NCBI RefSeq assembly: GCF_905147365.1
Contig: NC_056428.1
Coordinates: 16,460,001-16,524,000, forward strand
Reading direction: 5' to 3'
Length of the DNA stretch: 64,000 nucleotides
DNA from: Aricia agestis
Lineage: Eukaryota; Arthropoda; Insecta; Lepidoptera; Lycaenidae
How positions within the stretch are numbered: the stretch's first letter is position 1; the number at the start of each line of letters is the position of its first letter. Below, piece after piece: positions 48,034 through 59,878 of this stretch. The notes below the pieces were generated by a model. That model searched no databases. It saw nothing but the letters and a program-made list of their open reading frames with translations, and had not been told where the DNA came from. The position numbers were made by a program, and so were the translations under genes.

Positions 48034-48560
48034 ATGTTTTTTTTTTTTTTTTTTTTATTAAATAAGGGGGCAAACGAGCAAACGGGTCACCTGATGGTAA
48101 GCAACTACCGTCGCCCATGGACACTCGCAACATCAGAAGAGCTGCAGGTGCGTTGCCGGCCTTTTAAGAGGGTATACGCTCTTTTCTTGAAGGTTTGCAG
48201 GTCGTATCGGTCCGGAAATACTGCTGGTGACAGTTCATTCCAGAATTTTACAGTGCGCGGCAGAAAGTTGCGCGAAAAACGCACTGTGGAAGACTGCCAC
48301 TCATCAAGGTGATGAGGATGGTATGTTTTTCGCGTGGGACGATAGCGAAAAGTTGCAGGTGGTATGATTCCGAACAATTCCTCAGAGCACTCCCCGTGAT
48401 ACAACCGACAGAGGATGCAGAGTGAAGCAACATCTCGGCGTAATTCCAGGGGGTCCAAGCTGTTTGAAACACTATGGCAGTCAACAATTCGAGCAGCCAT
48501 GCTGTTGCGAATTCGTTTGCATCGCAGGAACACATTTTTTCGGGACATAAACTGTTTCAT
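48034..48560 (-). pseudogene. 5'-truncated jockey/CR1-type LINE, 3' end of reverse-transcriptase ORF
   Basis: On the minus strand an open frame of 151 residues (48560-48105) has LYHGECSEELF, YHPHHLDEW, FLPRTVKFWNELSPAVFP and LKGRQRTCSSSDVASVHGRR, the C-terminal signature of a widespread lepidopteran non-LTR reverse-transcriptase protein. The poly(T) at 48034-48057 is the poly(A) tail read from the other strand. The catalytic core is absent, so it is a dead fragment. A second relic is at 34005. Confidence 0.88.
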
Positions 48561-50361
48561 TTTCTTTTGTGGAACTCAAAGTGTCTTCATTTACGTTCAA
48601 ATCGGCTAAGTGGTTCGGTTAGGTTATTATGTAACAATATTTAAAAGATTTTACAAATTCTTTGAAATGTAACAAAGAGTGACTAAGAGGAAGAGCTTGT
48701 TAAAAATACGTATTTAAGTAATTTGTTACTACACAATAAGAACAATAGAACGCGATGGTTACTCTAAGAAATCACAAGTAATAGAGTGGTAGAGTCGTTA
48801 GCAACCTTGACATACATTCATTTTATTTTAAAGCTACTTATGGACTTAGAAATAAATAAAATACTAGATTTTCTGGTTTTTTACATAAATTAAAAAGTGA
48901 ATACAAATGAAAGACTAAGAGCGTTAAAAGATGTGCATCGTACTTTTAATTTTATAGCATTAACTACCGAACCTACTATATTTAATTTAAAATTTTCATC
49001 ATTTGCATTAACTTAACAATAACTAATTAATTCCGTTTTCCGTGTAACTGTATATTATAGTATACTACATATTATACAGTATAGTGTATACTATAGTTTG
49101 TTTACGCAGCGGGCGCCTAACCGACTCTACCTCAGTCGGTCCTGCGCCGTTATTGCGACCGCACGGGTTGCGGCAAAAAAACAGCTGGTTACAAAAAAAA
49201 AACAACCGAGTAAAAATTATAGTGATATTTAAGTGTGTGTCTGTGTAATGGATTACTAGTGGTTGTTTAACTAGGTATGTTATTGTTGTGTGTCATAGAG
49301 TTTGTTGTCTAAACATTACGAGATGTAGTCAATCAAATATTTTGCCGGTTAACTAAGATTGAAATCGATATTATGATGCAGAACCCTAAATAAATATAGG
49401 TTTAATTTATAAAAAATGGCCCATATTATTTGTTTTTGGAATATCGGTAGTTTTCTTATTTTTAAGTACTAATTATATGCTATGTTTTTTTGATCATGCT
49501 TATGATATTACTAGTAAGTCATGCATACCAACCTATTAAAGTATCGTTTACTTATCAGCCAATCTGAGTGTCATCAATTGTAGATTGAAACGATTTACGA
49601 TAGTTTGAAATTTAAATGGAGAAGTACGTTTATATGGAGATTTTTGGCAGTAATAAACAAGGTTACCTTGCACTTTTTCTTCAGTTTAACATTACAGATA
49701 CGGATTGTCATAAACCATGGAAATAGTCCAAAAAATTTTTTTTCCAACAATCCGATAAAACCAACAGTATGCTGTTGGCTTTATTGAAATCAGCTTAAAA
49801 TTTATATCAAACAGTAGAAATAACGCAAGAATACTATGTTCTATCAATATTACTATCCAAACCTACGGTTCAATCAATAGCATACAATTTAGCTTTAAAG
49901 TTTGCTAAGCAGTCTAAATAGTGCAATCTGAACACGATATATTTTTAAATACCCGGAATATCAACAGCGTACAATCAATACCATAGAATTTAGCTTGAAT
50001 CATTTAGAATCTTCGTAGAAATGAATGGAGACTCGTGGATAGTCTGTGTTATAAGGTCGACGCCTTGCTGCGACCCTGCACCCTGTCTGAGGGGTGAGTT
50101 ACCCCTGTCCCCTGCTCACAAAATATATCGACAAATAACAAGACTTGTCTCGGCATTTTTGGCAAATTATAAATTATGATAATTTGTGATTCTCCGTGTC
50201 TGTTATTAGTAGAGTAGTGTGTATACAAAGAAATGTTAAGTTGACGATGATCGAACTTAAGAGCTAATAAAAATATTTGTATACTTATTAGTTACAGTTC
50301 AGAAATGGCCGTATCGATAACGTGAACTTGTCTGGATGTTTGAATGGGTAGAATATACCTA
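48561..50361. other. No gene recognised
   Basis: 49100-49175 is a GC-richer island with an imperfect hairpin (accgactctacctcagtcggt) and ccgcacgggttgcgg; it could be a repeat 5' end or an unseen exon. The rest is AT-rich. Confidence 0.45.
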
Positions 50362-50501
50362 GAGCCTGTTTCACCACTTCCTGATAAAGTGCCGAATAGG
50401 CTAGCTACAACTTTTTTTACAGATTTTTATCAAACTCTATCTGTCAAGTTAAGTGGTGGATAGCCTATCCGGCACTTACCAGGAAGTGGTGAAACAGACC
50501 C
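50362..50501. mobile_element. Foldback MITE, copy B
   Basis: gagcctgtttcaccacttcc...ggaagtggtgaaacagaccc, same design as 787-924, 140 bp. Confidence 0.88.
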
Positions 50502-51030
50502 TTAGTCTCTTTAATTCTGAAATAATTATAGGTATGATAAGAAATTTAATAAACTTAATTTGTTTTGTATACTTTATTGTATATACAAAATATATAATAC
50601 TGTCTGTATAGTTAAAACTTAATCTAAATACTTGAGTCTATGTTATGCCGTACGCGGTTTATTTCTACTAATTAATTTAAGTCCCCTATTAAATAAAGTC
50701 AGTAGTTTGAATGCTACATTAAACCAAACAGACTACTAAATATTTTTTTTTGCTTTGCCATTTATTATAATATAAGTATGGATAACAAACCATTTTTTGT
50801 CATGATTGTAACTCCTAAATTCATTTAGTTTTACTAACAAAAAGTATGAAATTTCATGAACTAACGGACTCTACAAAATGTTTATTATTATTACTTTTCA
50901 CATGGGTTTTGTTTTACACACATTTAACTGAAGTCAAGGTGAATCATAAGTAATTAACATATTAAGTAATAACATTTAACCATTAGAAATATTAACTTTG
51001 AACCTGTTTTGGGCACACCTTCACGGAAAT

Positions 51031-51508
51031 AATCGGTCAAGTGGTCACGAAGGGTTGCGTACCGTTATAGTGCAAAAATAGGCCAAAAATCGTTTTTTTT
51101 TTGTATGGGAGTCCCCCTTAAATTTTTATTTTATTTTAATATTATTTTTAATTATGAAAGTACAGTAAAGGCATTTTTTTTATTTCAAGTGCTTACCTGT
51201 TTCCATTATAACGTTTTTTTTGGCTCTTTTGCTCGTTATCAAGCAAAAAAAAGCAAAAAAAAAATACGCCAAGCCAAAATTTTTGTATAGATAGGAGCCC
51301 CCTTAAATATTACTTTTATTTTGTTTTTAGTATTTGTTGTTATAGCGGCAACAGAAATATACATTATACTTACAATCTTTGAAAATTTCAGAAGTCTAGC
51401 TATAGCGGTTCTTGAGTTACAGCCTGGAGACAGACAGACAGACAGACGGACAGACATTGAAGTCTCAGTAATAGGGTCTTGTTTTATCCTTTGGGTACGG
51501 AACCCTAA
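51031..51508 (-). repeat. agggttcc-family copy (minus)
   Basis: Runs from aatcggtcaagtggtcacgaagggttgcg to ttgggtacggaaccctaaaa, with the gacagacagacagacgg tract near its end. Confidence 0.87.
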
Positions 51509-52113
51509 AAATAATGTTTGCGTTATTATTTGTATTGCTATAAAATACTTCATTAGCTTTTTTTCTAAAAGGAAATTCCCGATTGTAATGTAGGTACTTA
51601 GTAGGTACTTATTTTTACGACCAAGACTACTATAATGATGCCTCTCAAGCTCAAAACTGACTATCCTTTATGGCCTAGAACCTGTCAAACCATACATACG
51701 TGTATATCGCATACCAGGGTCGTCGTTACTACGTACTTATAATGCCGTATTATTTTACGGGGCACCCGGGCCACAGGGCCAACGTGCGTAAACAAAACTT
51801 TATATAAAACTTATTTTTTTTTCCAAGATATAACAAAAGTCAAAAAAGGCAACCTTTCCAAGGGTCCAAAACAAATTTTATGACGCGCTACGGTTCTGTT
51901 GCATACATACACACACTAGAATACCATAACACTCCTTCTGGCGCAGTCAGATAGAAATACCGGTATCATTCGTCATCATTGATTGATAAAATATAATAAA
52001 CGACTAATTGATTGCTATCTTAATTGGATGATGTTTAGTCAACAATAATTATAACAATCCGAGACGCCAACTATTTGTTAAGTATGTTTCATAACTCTAC
52101 CGGAAAAAATGCC
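51509..52113. other. No gene seen
   Basis: AT-rich, short ORFs only. Confidence 0.55.
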
Positions 52114-52318
52114 TCTAGTTGTCCTCGATGTCGAGAACAAAGCGATTCCGTTGCGCAAAAAATTGTTTATCGAATGGGAGGCGTAATTTTTCCGGGATAT
52201 AAAATATACTAGCCCCTTTCCCGGGACTCCAAGAATCTCCATACCAACTTTCATCAAAATCGGTTCAGTGGTGAGGTAACAGACAGACACACTTTCGCAT
52301 TTATAACATTAGAATGGA
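52114..52318 (-). mobile_element. Helitron-type element
   Basis: From CTAGttgtcctcgatg to acattagaatgGA/T, in reverse orientation, with tttcccgggactccaag and aaaatcggttcagtgg. Confidence 0.8.
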
Positions 52319-52691
52319 TTGTGGAATATATGACAGTAAATATCCTTTAGCATTACGCGCGTTTGATATTGTGTTGTTTTGATACTAATTCAAGTCTTCT
52401 GAAATAAACCTAATTTGCGGTCTTTATCGTCATAATATGTTATACTAATTTAGTCCAGTAGAAGTTTGCAATGAGATAAAGCCAATAGGTCAAAAATAAA
52501 TGGGTCACAAAATCAAATAAAAGTTAAAGCCAACGTAGGTACTTCGTGATTATTATTCTGTACGCAGTAGCGGATCTTTAAGAAGTTTAGATCTCTACTT
52601 TCCCTGACTAAAATTTCACGTTGCATTTTAACCATGTATTGAAAGTTGTTACAATAATTATATTTTTGAAATAAAGTTTTTATTTAACCTA

Positions 52692-52838
52692 TCTATAATA
52701 TAAAAATGAGTCGCTGAATGTGTTGCTAAGCGCAAAACTCGAGAACGGCTGAACGGATTGGGCTAATTTTAGTCTTAAAATATTCATAGAAGTCCAGGGA
52801 AGGTTTTTAAGTCACACGAAGTTCACCGGGACAGCTAG
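52692..52838 (+). mobile_element. Helitron-type element, first of a pair
   Basis: A/TCTATAATATAAAAATGAGTC...gttcaccgggacagCTAG/T. Confidence 0.87.
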
Positions 52839-52852
52839 TCTATAATATAAAA

Positions 52853-53091
52853 TCTATAATATAAAAATGAGTCGCTGAATGTGTTGCTAAGCGCAAAATT
52901 CGAGAACGGTTGGACCGATTTCGCTAATTCTTTTTTTTAAATATTCCTTGAAGTACGAAGATGGTTCTTACGGAGAGAAAAAATCTAAAAAAAAAATCCT
53001 GAAAAAGTCTAAAAACAACACTTTTCTATACTCCCATACAAAAGTTAAAGAATCGACTGTTAGGCGATACGAAGTTCGCCGGGTCAGCTAG
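52853..53091 (+). mobile_element. Helitron-type element, second of a pair
   Basis: A/TCTATAATATAAAAATGAGTC...gttcgccgggtcagCTAG/T. It starts 14 bases after the first, the gap itself being a copy of the family's 5' end. The two have diverged in the middle. Confidence 0.87.
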
Positions 53092-53389
53092 TTAGTTATA
53101 AATAAACAAAGGCATCTAATTCTCTTAATATTAAAACAAAATACGTTCCCAGGGATTTTGTAGAGTGATCAAAATTCCATATATTGATAGCTAACGTATA
53201 GAGCTATTTTCTTACGATATCTATACAAAATAACTTTTGAACTTCTTATCATTGTAACGTTACTCTTTTTGCGTCGGAAAATTTATTCATATTTATAATG
53301 TATGTCGGTCGGTTCTTCCCACATATTTCCTGAGGTGTTCCCACGTCGAGTCATTTTCTTTTTCAATTGAAGAACGCACATTTTTGCTC

Positions 53390-53442
53390 TATTGTGGTAC
53401 GGAACCATACGTACGCGAGTCCAACTCGCATTTGCTGATTTT
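53390..53442 (-). repeat. Fragment of agggttcc-family end
   Basis: attgtggtacggaaccatacgtacgcgagtccaactcgcatttgctgatttt. Confidence 0.6.
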
Positions 53443-53589
53443 TTATTTCTTCTTTGCGCAGGACAAACATGAATTTTGCGTAAAAGGAGTGATCTTTGTT
53501 GATCTTTGTTGAAGATTTAATCAAAATTTATTGAAACTTATCTTAAACTGACCGTATGTGTATGTTGGGTATTAATTCTAAGATAAGTA

Positions 53590-54695
53590 AAACAAAGTAT
53601 GAAAATTCACAAAATCATCAAAAGCATTTCTGACAGTTACTTACTCCAAAGTGACCTTAAAAGATTCGAAGATTATTGCTATCGCAATAAACTTCAATTA
53701 AATGTATCAAAATGTTTTTATGTTACTTATACACGACAGAAACAACCAATTGATTCTAAATATACTCTGGATAATCAATTCATAACTAAAGTTAATAGCA
53801 TTAGGGACCTAGGAATTATCTTCGACAGCAAGCTTCTATTCGACCAACACATTGACCATATCGTAAAAAATGCTAATAAAGCACTCGGCTTTATCATGAG
53901 ACAGTCTGCTAGCTTCCGATCGATTAAGACTATCAAAATCTTATATTGTTCTTTCGTGCGTAGCCACCTGGAGTATGGGTCTCAAGTCTGGAATCCCCAA
54001 TATGAAATTTATCGATCACGTATTGAGGGTGTTCAAAGAAAATTTTTGAGATACCTTGATTATAAGGCACAGCAATGTTCAGATAGCTACTTCCAACGCT
54101 GTAGAAGGTATCATTTTTTGCCACTCAAACTCAGGCGCCAAATCAGTGACATATGTTTCTTAGTTAACATCGCAAATGGTTCCATCGACTGCCCTGAATT
54201 ACTCTCAAAAATAAATTTACGAACCAACCGACAAGGATTTCGTCACCGGCCTCTACTTGATGTACCTTCTGCAACAACTAATAATAGAAATAATGCATTT
54301 TTCTTACGAAGCACTTATGCTTTTAATAAAGTATCGCAGGACATGGACATTGACCTATTTTGTACTAAATCTAACGTTGTAAAACGACTATTGGCAAATT
54401 CATTCTTTGATTAGGATTGTATAATAATTGTGTTTGAGGTACTTTGTATTATTACTTGGTTTTGCTCATAACTCTCATTGTATTATTATTTTTTCTCTTG
54501 TATTTAAGTTATTTGTCTTTCCAAAATTATTTAATATAAGTATATTTAAGATCAATATAGTTTGACACATTTCTGCTGATTTGTATAATGATTATCTTTT
54601 TACATACATGTGGAGGCTTGTCATTAGCTATTTAGTTATCTAAATTTTTGTACTAGCTATTTAAGTTATTTGTCTGTAAGCCTTCTGAATATAAA

Positions 54696-54726
<31 letters not shown>
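53590..54726 (+). mobile_element. 5'-truncated non-LTR retrotransposon with poly(A)
   Basis: An open frame 53599-54414 (271 codons) covers the reverse transcriptase from just after the YADD box to the C-terminus: DLKRFEDYCYRNKLQLNVSKC, IRDLGIIFDSKLLFDQHID, FVRSHLEYGSQVWNP, IEGVQRKFLRYL. The order is typical of the jockey/CR1 superfamily. A 3' UTR of about 280 bases and about 27 A's (54700-54726) follow. The catalytic DD residues are lost to truncation, yet the frame is unbroken, which suggests a fairly recent insertion. Not a host gene. Confidence 0.93.
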
Positions 54727-54728
<2 letters not shown>

Positions 54729-54888
54729 GCTACGCACAAGACTAATGTCGAGTTGCAAAGATATTAATATAGTAAACTTGTATTCACGGCATTCAGGGGA
54801 ATAAACGCTGGGAATACAATATTTTTTATTAATTACTTATATCTACCACTATACATAAAACACATAAAACACAGCGGGTAGGCGCAAG

Positions 54889-54912
54889 AGAGAAGATAAT
54901 ATTATCTTCTCT
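54889..54912. repeat. 24-bp perfect palindrome with no loop
   Basis: agagaagataat followed directly by its reverse complement. Confidence 0.95.
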
Positions 54913-54917
54913 TATTC

Positions 54918-55014
54918 AAGAAACAGCCTAAGAATGCTTTAAGTTTGTATTTTATCTATCTTATATTATAAGATAGATAAAATACAAACTTAAAGCATTC
55001 TTAGGATGTTTCTT
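54918..55014. repeat. Hairpin with about 48-bp arms
   Basis: aagaaacagcctaagaatgc...tatctatcttata and its complement meet with essentially no loop; only one or two mismatches near the outer end. Confidence 0.93.
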
Positions 55015-55872
55015 CTCTTAACTTAGTTCCAAAAGAATTTACAAGTAATTCGAGTTAGGAGTTAGGACTCAGTATTTAATCTTCTTAAACCTCATAAGAA
55101 AATATCTAACAGCCTAAAAGGGACATAGTATGCCTTTATGCGCTGTACATGGTCAAAAGTGTACAAATTTTTGGCTATTCTGAGTGGAAGAATACTTCAA
55201 ATTATCTTGTTGCCTTTTTAACTGTGTCAATTGTTATATAAGTAAGTATTATTCATAATAACGGAAATGTTTGTTAATTTAAACTTTACTCTATGCCCAT
55301 TCTACTTGTATAATAGTACAGCTAGAACTAAATATTACTCCTGCGGGTTTTGTACTTTTTCCAGTAATAAAAATATCCTGTCCCTGCACGTTTGCTACGC
55401 TATGTCTGTGCAAAGTTTCATCTAAATCGACTTAGCAATTTTAGAGTCTATTTGTTGCAAATAATTCTTTTAGAATATATTTTTTTCGAACGGAATCGCA
55501 GTTTCGTAAAAATATATGGGTAATGGATATACTAAGTTTTTGCTACGCGTTTTGTAATTTATTTATAGATTTTATCTATTCAATAAAGTTAAAAGTATAA
55601 GTTTTGCGCCCCTTGATCACAGTTTTTATGCAGGCAGTAGTCAGCAGTCACGTACATTTCGCAACCTCTTATTATATTTGACCTTGATTTTAATCGCACT
55701 TCGCCTCTAGTTTTTGTGATCATTTTCATTGAATGGTATGATTTGATTTGGTACACAATTTCATTATTTTAATAATAGCTATAGTCTGTACACAATGATT
55801 TTTGAAGGCTTGATTTTGTAGCTAGGACTTATCGTTACGTACCTATAGTGCGTAAAGTTTGATGTAGTAAAT
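55015..55872. other. No gene seen
   Basis: AT-rich, one vague transposon tail around 55340-55440. Confidence 0.5.
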
Positions 55873-56284
55873 AATCGGCCAAGTGCGAGTCGAACTCGCG
55901 CACGAAGGGTTCCGCACCATGATAGAGCAAAATTAGCCCAAAAATTGTGTTTTCTGTATGGGGCTGTATGTAAGGGGGCACCCTTAATTTTTTATTTTAT
56001 TTTAATATTATTATGAAATATTAAAGTACACATATAACTAAGGACTTTAAGTAAAATTTAAGTACCTACCTACCTACCTGTTGCCATTATTGATATACTT
56101 AGAGCAAAAAAGGCCAAAAAATCACGTTTGTTGTATCATGTATGGGAGCCTCCCGTAAATATTAATTGTATTTTGTTTTTGTTGTTATAGCGGCAACAGA
56201 TATACATAATCTGTGAAAATTTCAACTCTCTAGCTATTACCGTTCTTGAGTTACAGCCTGGAGACAGACGGACAGACATTGAAG
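55873..56284 (-). repeat. agggttcc-family copy (minus), 5' end lost
   Basis: aatcggccaagtgcgagtcgaactcgcgcacgaagggttccg to acagcctggagacagacggacagacattgaag. Confidence 0.87.
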
Positions 56285-57301
56285 TGCCAATATCTTTATT
56301 TTAAGGTCAAGAGACTACTGTTGCGTTTTACCATTGTGTTCATATTATGGCAGTAGTCCTATGGAAGAACACTACAATATCAATCTTCATTTCTTACTTC
56401 CTAACCAATGTTTTTAAAATAAACTTAAAACCAAAATAAACTCTAGACAAAAACCGAACAGACTTTAAAAACTTCTTGTGATAGATGCCTGTTAAAAGCC
56501 GTTGTTTAAAAATAAGACAATTACAATATATTTTGAAACACGGCACATGTGTGAGACAGGATGTACCGAAATAGCTAATTTTGGTAACACTTAGCGACTA
56601 GATAAGCCAGGAATAGAGATTCAATAGGGTAGACGGAACCCTTGTTTCGGATAATTAGGTTTGGGCAGAAGGTAATTGGAAACACAGACATTATTACAGT
56701 CTGGAAAGGATATTAAGTTTGTAGAAGCGTAGCAGCAAAAAAATAATATAAAAATGTTTATAAAGATTACAGTTCAATTAATGTAGAGTCGATTTTCGTC
56801 ATCAGAGCGCGCGGTGTCTTATACCTACTACCTTTATTTGTTAATTTGTGACTTCAGAGTTGCTGAACTGTGCTACTAGTCTAAAATTTACAGTTTTGAC
56901 TTGTGCCAAGTAGAAATAATGTGATTCTTATTCGAGATCTTATTTTGAGAATAATTTTCATTATTCAGCAGATAATAAATTTGAAAACCTATTTAGCTTT
57001 TAATTCCCTATATATAATATTTACTATTAAAATATGTTTTTATTATTATTATGTAGAGGAAACTAGTATATTTTATGAGCTTAGTTTTATACCCACTGGT
57101 TAAGCTATCTACCATTTATTGCTCGAGGTAGTATTTATATTTTTTTACAAACCCGTTTCCTTGCGAGTTCCTATTCAATACTCAAGTATCAAGATTGAGG
57201 CAGAATTGCGCCGAGAGGCACTTCTGTCCTTCACGGTCACTATTATGGTCCTACAGATGCAGTTTCTGACACTAGCAAGCAGCGGCATACTTGCTCATAT
57301 A
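56285..57301. other. No gene recognised
   Basis: AT-rich; ORFs at 56903 and 57119 have no recognisable similarity. Confidence 0.5.
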
Positions 57302-57453
57302 TCTGTGTAAATAAAAATTAATTAAAAATTTAATCAGTCTCGCTGAAACTCAAAAACGATTGAATCCATATTTCGTCAAATTATTGTCTTGAAAAGGTTT
57401 TGTATTAGGATTTAGAATGGAAGTGATAATATGATGTTTACCGAGTTATCTAG
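57302..57453 (+). mobile_element. Degraded Helitron-type element
   Basis: A/TCTGTGTAAATAAAAATTAATT...gtttaccgagttatCTAG/T, related to 47645-47802. Confidence 0.75.
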
Positions 57454-59467
57454 TTGCTATTAAAATGTATGAAAAACTAAGATACGGCCTTTGTATTTTG
57501 ATTTTTGATACCACTGAGTATTTCACTCACGGCACACACATGCATCAAACTACGCTACTTCGCGTTAACTTTCTTGCTATAAAACTGTCAACGGCTTCCC
57601 TTTCCCTTCCCTTAATTCTCACATTCTTATTAGCTTTACTTATCTCTTACGTTTAGATCTTCATCCAAGTCTCCACCTATTAGACATGATAGGACCCCCT
57701 TTAAAGAAGATCCAGCGACTACAACCACCTTCGTTACCTGCTGACTAATCTTTATATACATTCGTGTAATTAGTCCATTCGTCTGCTAGAGCTAAAGCAC
57801 ATGGGACCACGCCCGCTGCGCGCGCAGCGGCGTCAATGCGGACTGCGTTAATTGTTACACTCAATTGACGGAAATGTTGCATTTGCATATTTAGGTTGCA
57901 ATTGTAGGTATTAGCTGTAGAGTACTAGTACCAGATACTGTATCGATGAGATAAATGAGCAGTTATATGTAAGTAGCTGTTGCCTGAAATGTCGTTTATG
58001 GCGATAGCCGTTCAGTTTTCGGAAATAAAACTATAGGATAATTTCGGGACGTAGGTATCTACATTTATCAAATTAGTTAGCGGTTATGGGCAAACACACG
58101 TTCGCATTTATAAGAAGTGCTTTGTAAAACAAGTGGAAATATGTAAGTGTAATGGAGTATAGTTTTAGAAAAAACTGCTTTAACTAAGAAGTAATGTAAA
58201 TAAGAAGACCACTAAATTACTAAAATGCAGGTGCAACTTTATCATAGTTGGACCAATTACTGTTATTATTCCATAAGGCATTAGGCAATAAACTAGACTT
58301 CCGTTCTAATTTTCATGGCCGTACCGCTTAAACCGCGTGCCAAAATCTCAGTTGACGAATGTTTTGAGTTTTGTCCAAAACTGAGCAACAAGTTAATGTT
58401 ACAAAAGCAATAGCTTAATGTAAGATTTAATGCTGTAAGAATTAATATAATCAGCTTCATAATGCTTAGATAGCGTAGAATCTAGTTATGGACTAAATAG
58501 ATGACGTGTGCTGTCACCAAGGCAGTTGTGATGCAGGAGCAATATTATAGCTGTGTACTATTGATGTTAATAAAGGTTTAAGGAAGTTTAACTGGTATTT
58601 TCTTCAGATAGCACTGAATACGATCTCGCTCATGACTCATGATGGACCAATATGAGAGATAACTTGTAGAGAAAGATTCGTCTTTGATTCTGCGTCCATC
58701 ACAATCATGGTGGCAATCTTGTTTAGTATGGCCATTACACAACGTGAAAAGGGACCCTGTGTGAATAAGAATAACACGAATCTCCGTATTATTCAAAAGC
58801 AGTAGCACAATCGTCTATGAATGGTCCTGACCATTGATTGTGTATGCTACAAACAGTTTGATAATCATGATTGCAATGTTGGTTAACCATTAAAGCTCAA
58901 CGTAACTTTTGAGAATGAAGTACATCCCCAAATTGTTTTAAAGCAAAGCATATCGAAAATCGAAAAAAAGTGTTATCATTGTTAACATCTGTTTCCATCG
59001 ATGATGTCAGTACCGTACTACTTAACTACTTAGTATTAGGTACTATGTATTGTAGAGTGGATTTACATATTATAAGTTATTCATATCAATAATCAAATAG
59101 CTATAATAAAATAAGCCGCTGTCTATGTCTGTCAATTCAATATAATTTAAGAAATGCGTCCCACGGCATCTACGCGTCACGCATTCGAGCTGAGCTTAAG
59201 AGTTTAAGGGATTTTAATAACCTATTTTTGTTCTTACAATAATATTTAACAGTTTAAGTGGAGTATTAATCACAGTGAAGAACATTATTAGAGGTAAGTA
59301 TAGATGGATATTATACAGTAACACACAAGTATAGATAGATATTAATATAATATTATACACCACTGCCGTGTGCTTAGATAATAATATTGTACAGCGCGGA
59401 AAAAGTAGAGTGAATTCTTGTTAGATGCACGTCAGAGACATCGCTAATAAAACTATCCAAACTTATT
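57454..59467. other. No gene recognised
   Basis: AT-rich, small ORFs only. 57830-57850 has a short cgcgcgcagcggcg patch. Confidence 0.5.
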
Positions 59468-59785
59468 TTAATTGGCTCTTTCAACATCGGACGACCATAA
59501 AGAACCTTTAACAATAAACACTTTCACTTTAGTAGGACTACCGTCGTAGTATAACGGTATACAGTAGACCATTTTCATACTAGACCACCGGGTATCAATC
59601 GCATGCACACAAAAGCGTGATTTCAAAGACTTTAGACAGCAGAATATTGCATTTTGCATACGTAGGGCTGTTTTTGAAGTCGAGCTGGCTGACCATTGAC
59701 CGTCGGCGTCGACACCGAAATATTGTAATGAACTAATATCATCGCTGAACGCTACGCGTCCCAAAAACGCTTCCCAGTATTTTAT
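59468..59785 (-). CDS. Unidentified coding-like ORF, possibly an exon or gene fragment
   Basis: The frame is open on the minus strand from 59785 to 59468 (106 codons), then a TAA. The peptide looks protein-like, with mixed hydrophobic and polar residues: LGRVAFSDDISSLQYFGVD, SKTALRMQNAIFCCLKSLKS, MVYCIPLYYDGSPTKVKVF. Codon third positions are not AT-saturated as in the flanking sequence. There is no ATG near the start and a TGA at 59788-59786, so it would be a terminal exon, or a piece of a decayed or captured gene. I do not recognise the family. A piggyBac-type element sits about 90 bases upstream of its start. Confidence 0.3.
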   Translation of the reverse strand: MKYWEAFLGRVAFSDDISSLQYFGVDADGQWSASSTSKTALRMQNAIFCCLKSLKSRFCVHAIDTRWSSMKMVYCIPLYYDGSPTKVKVFIVKGSLWSSDVERAN

Positions 59786-59878
59786 TCATCTGGGGCCAAC
59801 AATTATAGCGTCTACGGCGCGCGGGTGGTCCATTACTACTTTTAGAAGCCGACCGTAGAAGACTAATATCACCCTTAA

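Noticed and set aside
48034..48560. Minus-strand 151-residue ORF as a host gene
   Set aside because: It is the end of a LINE reverse transcriptase with a poly(A) tail.
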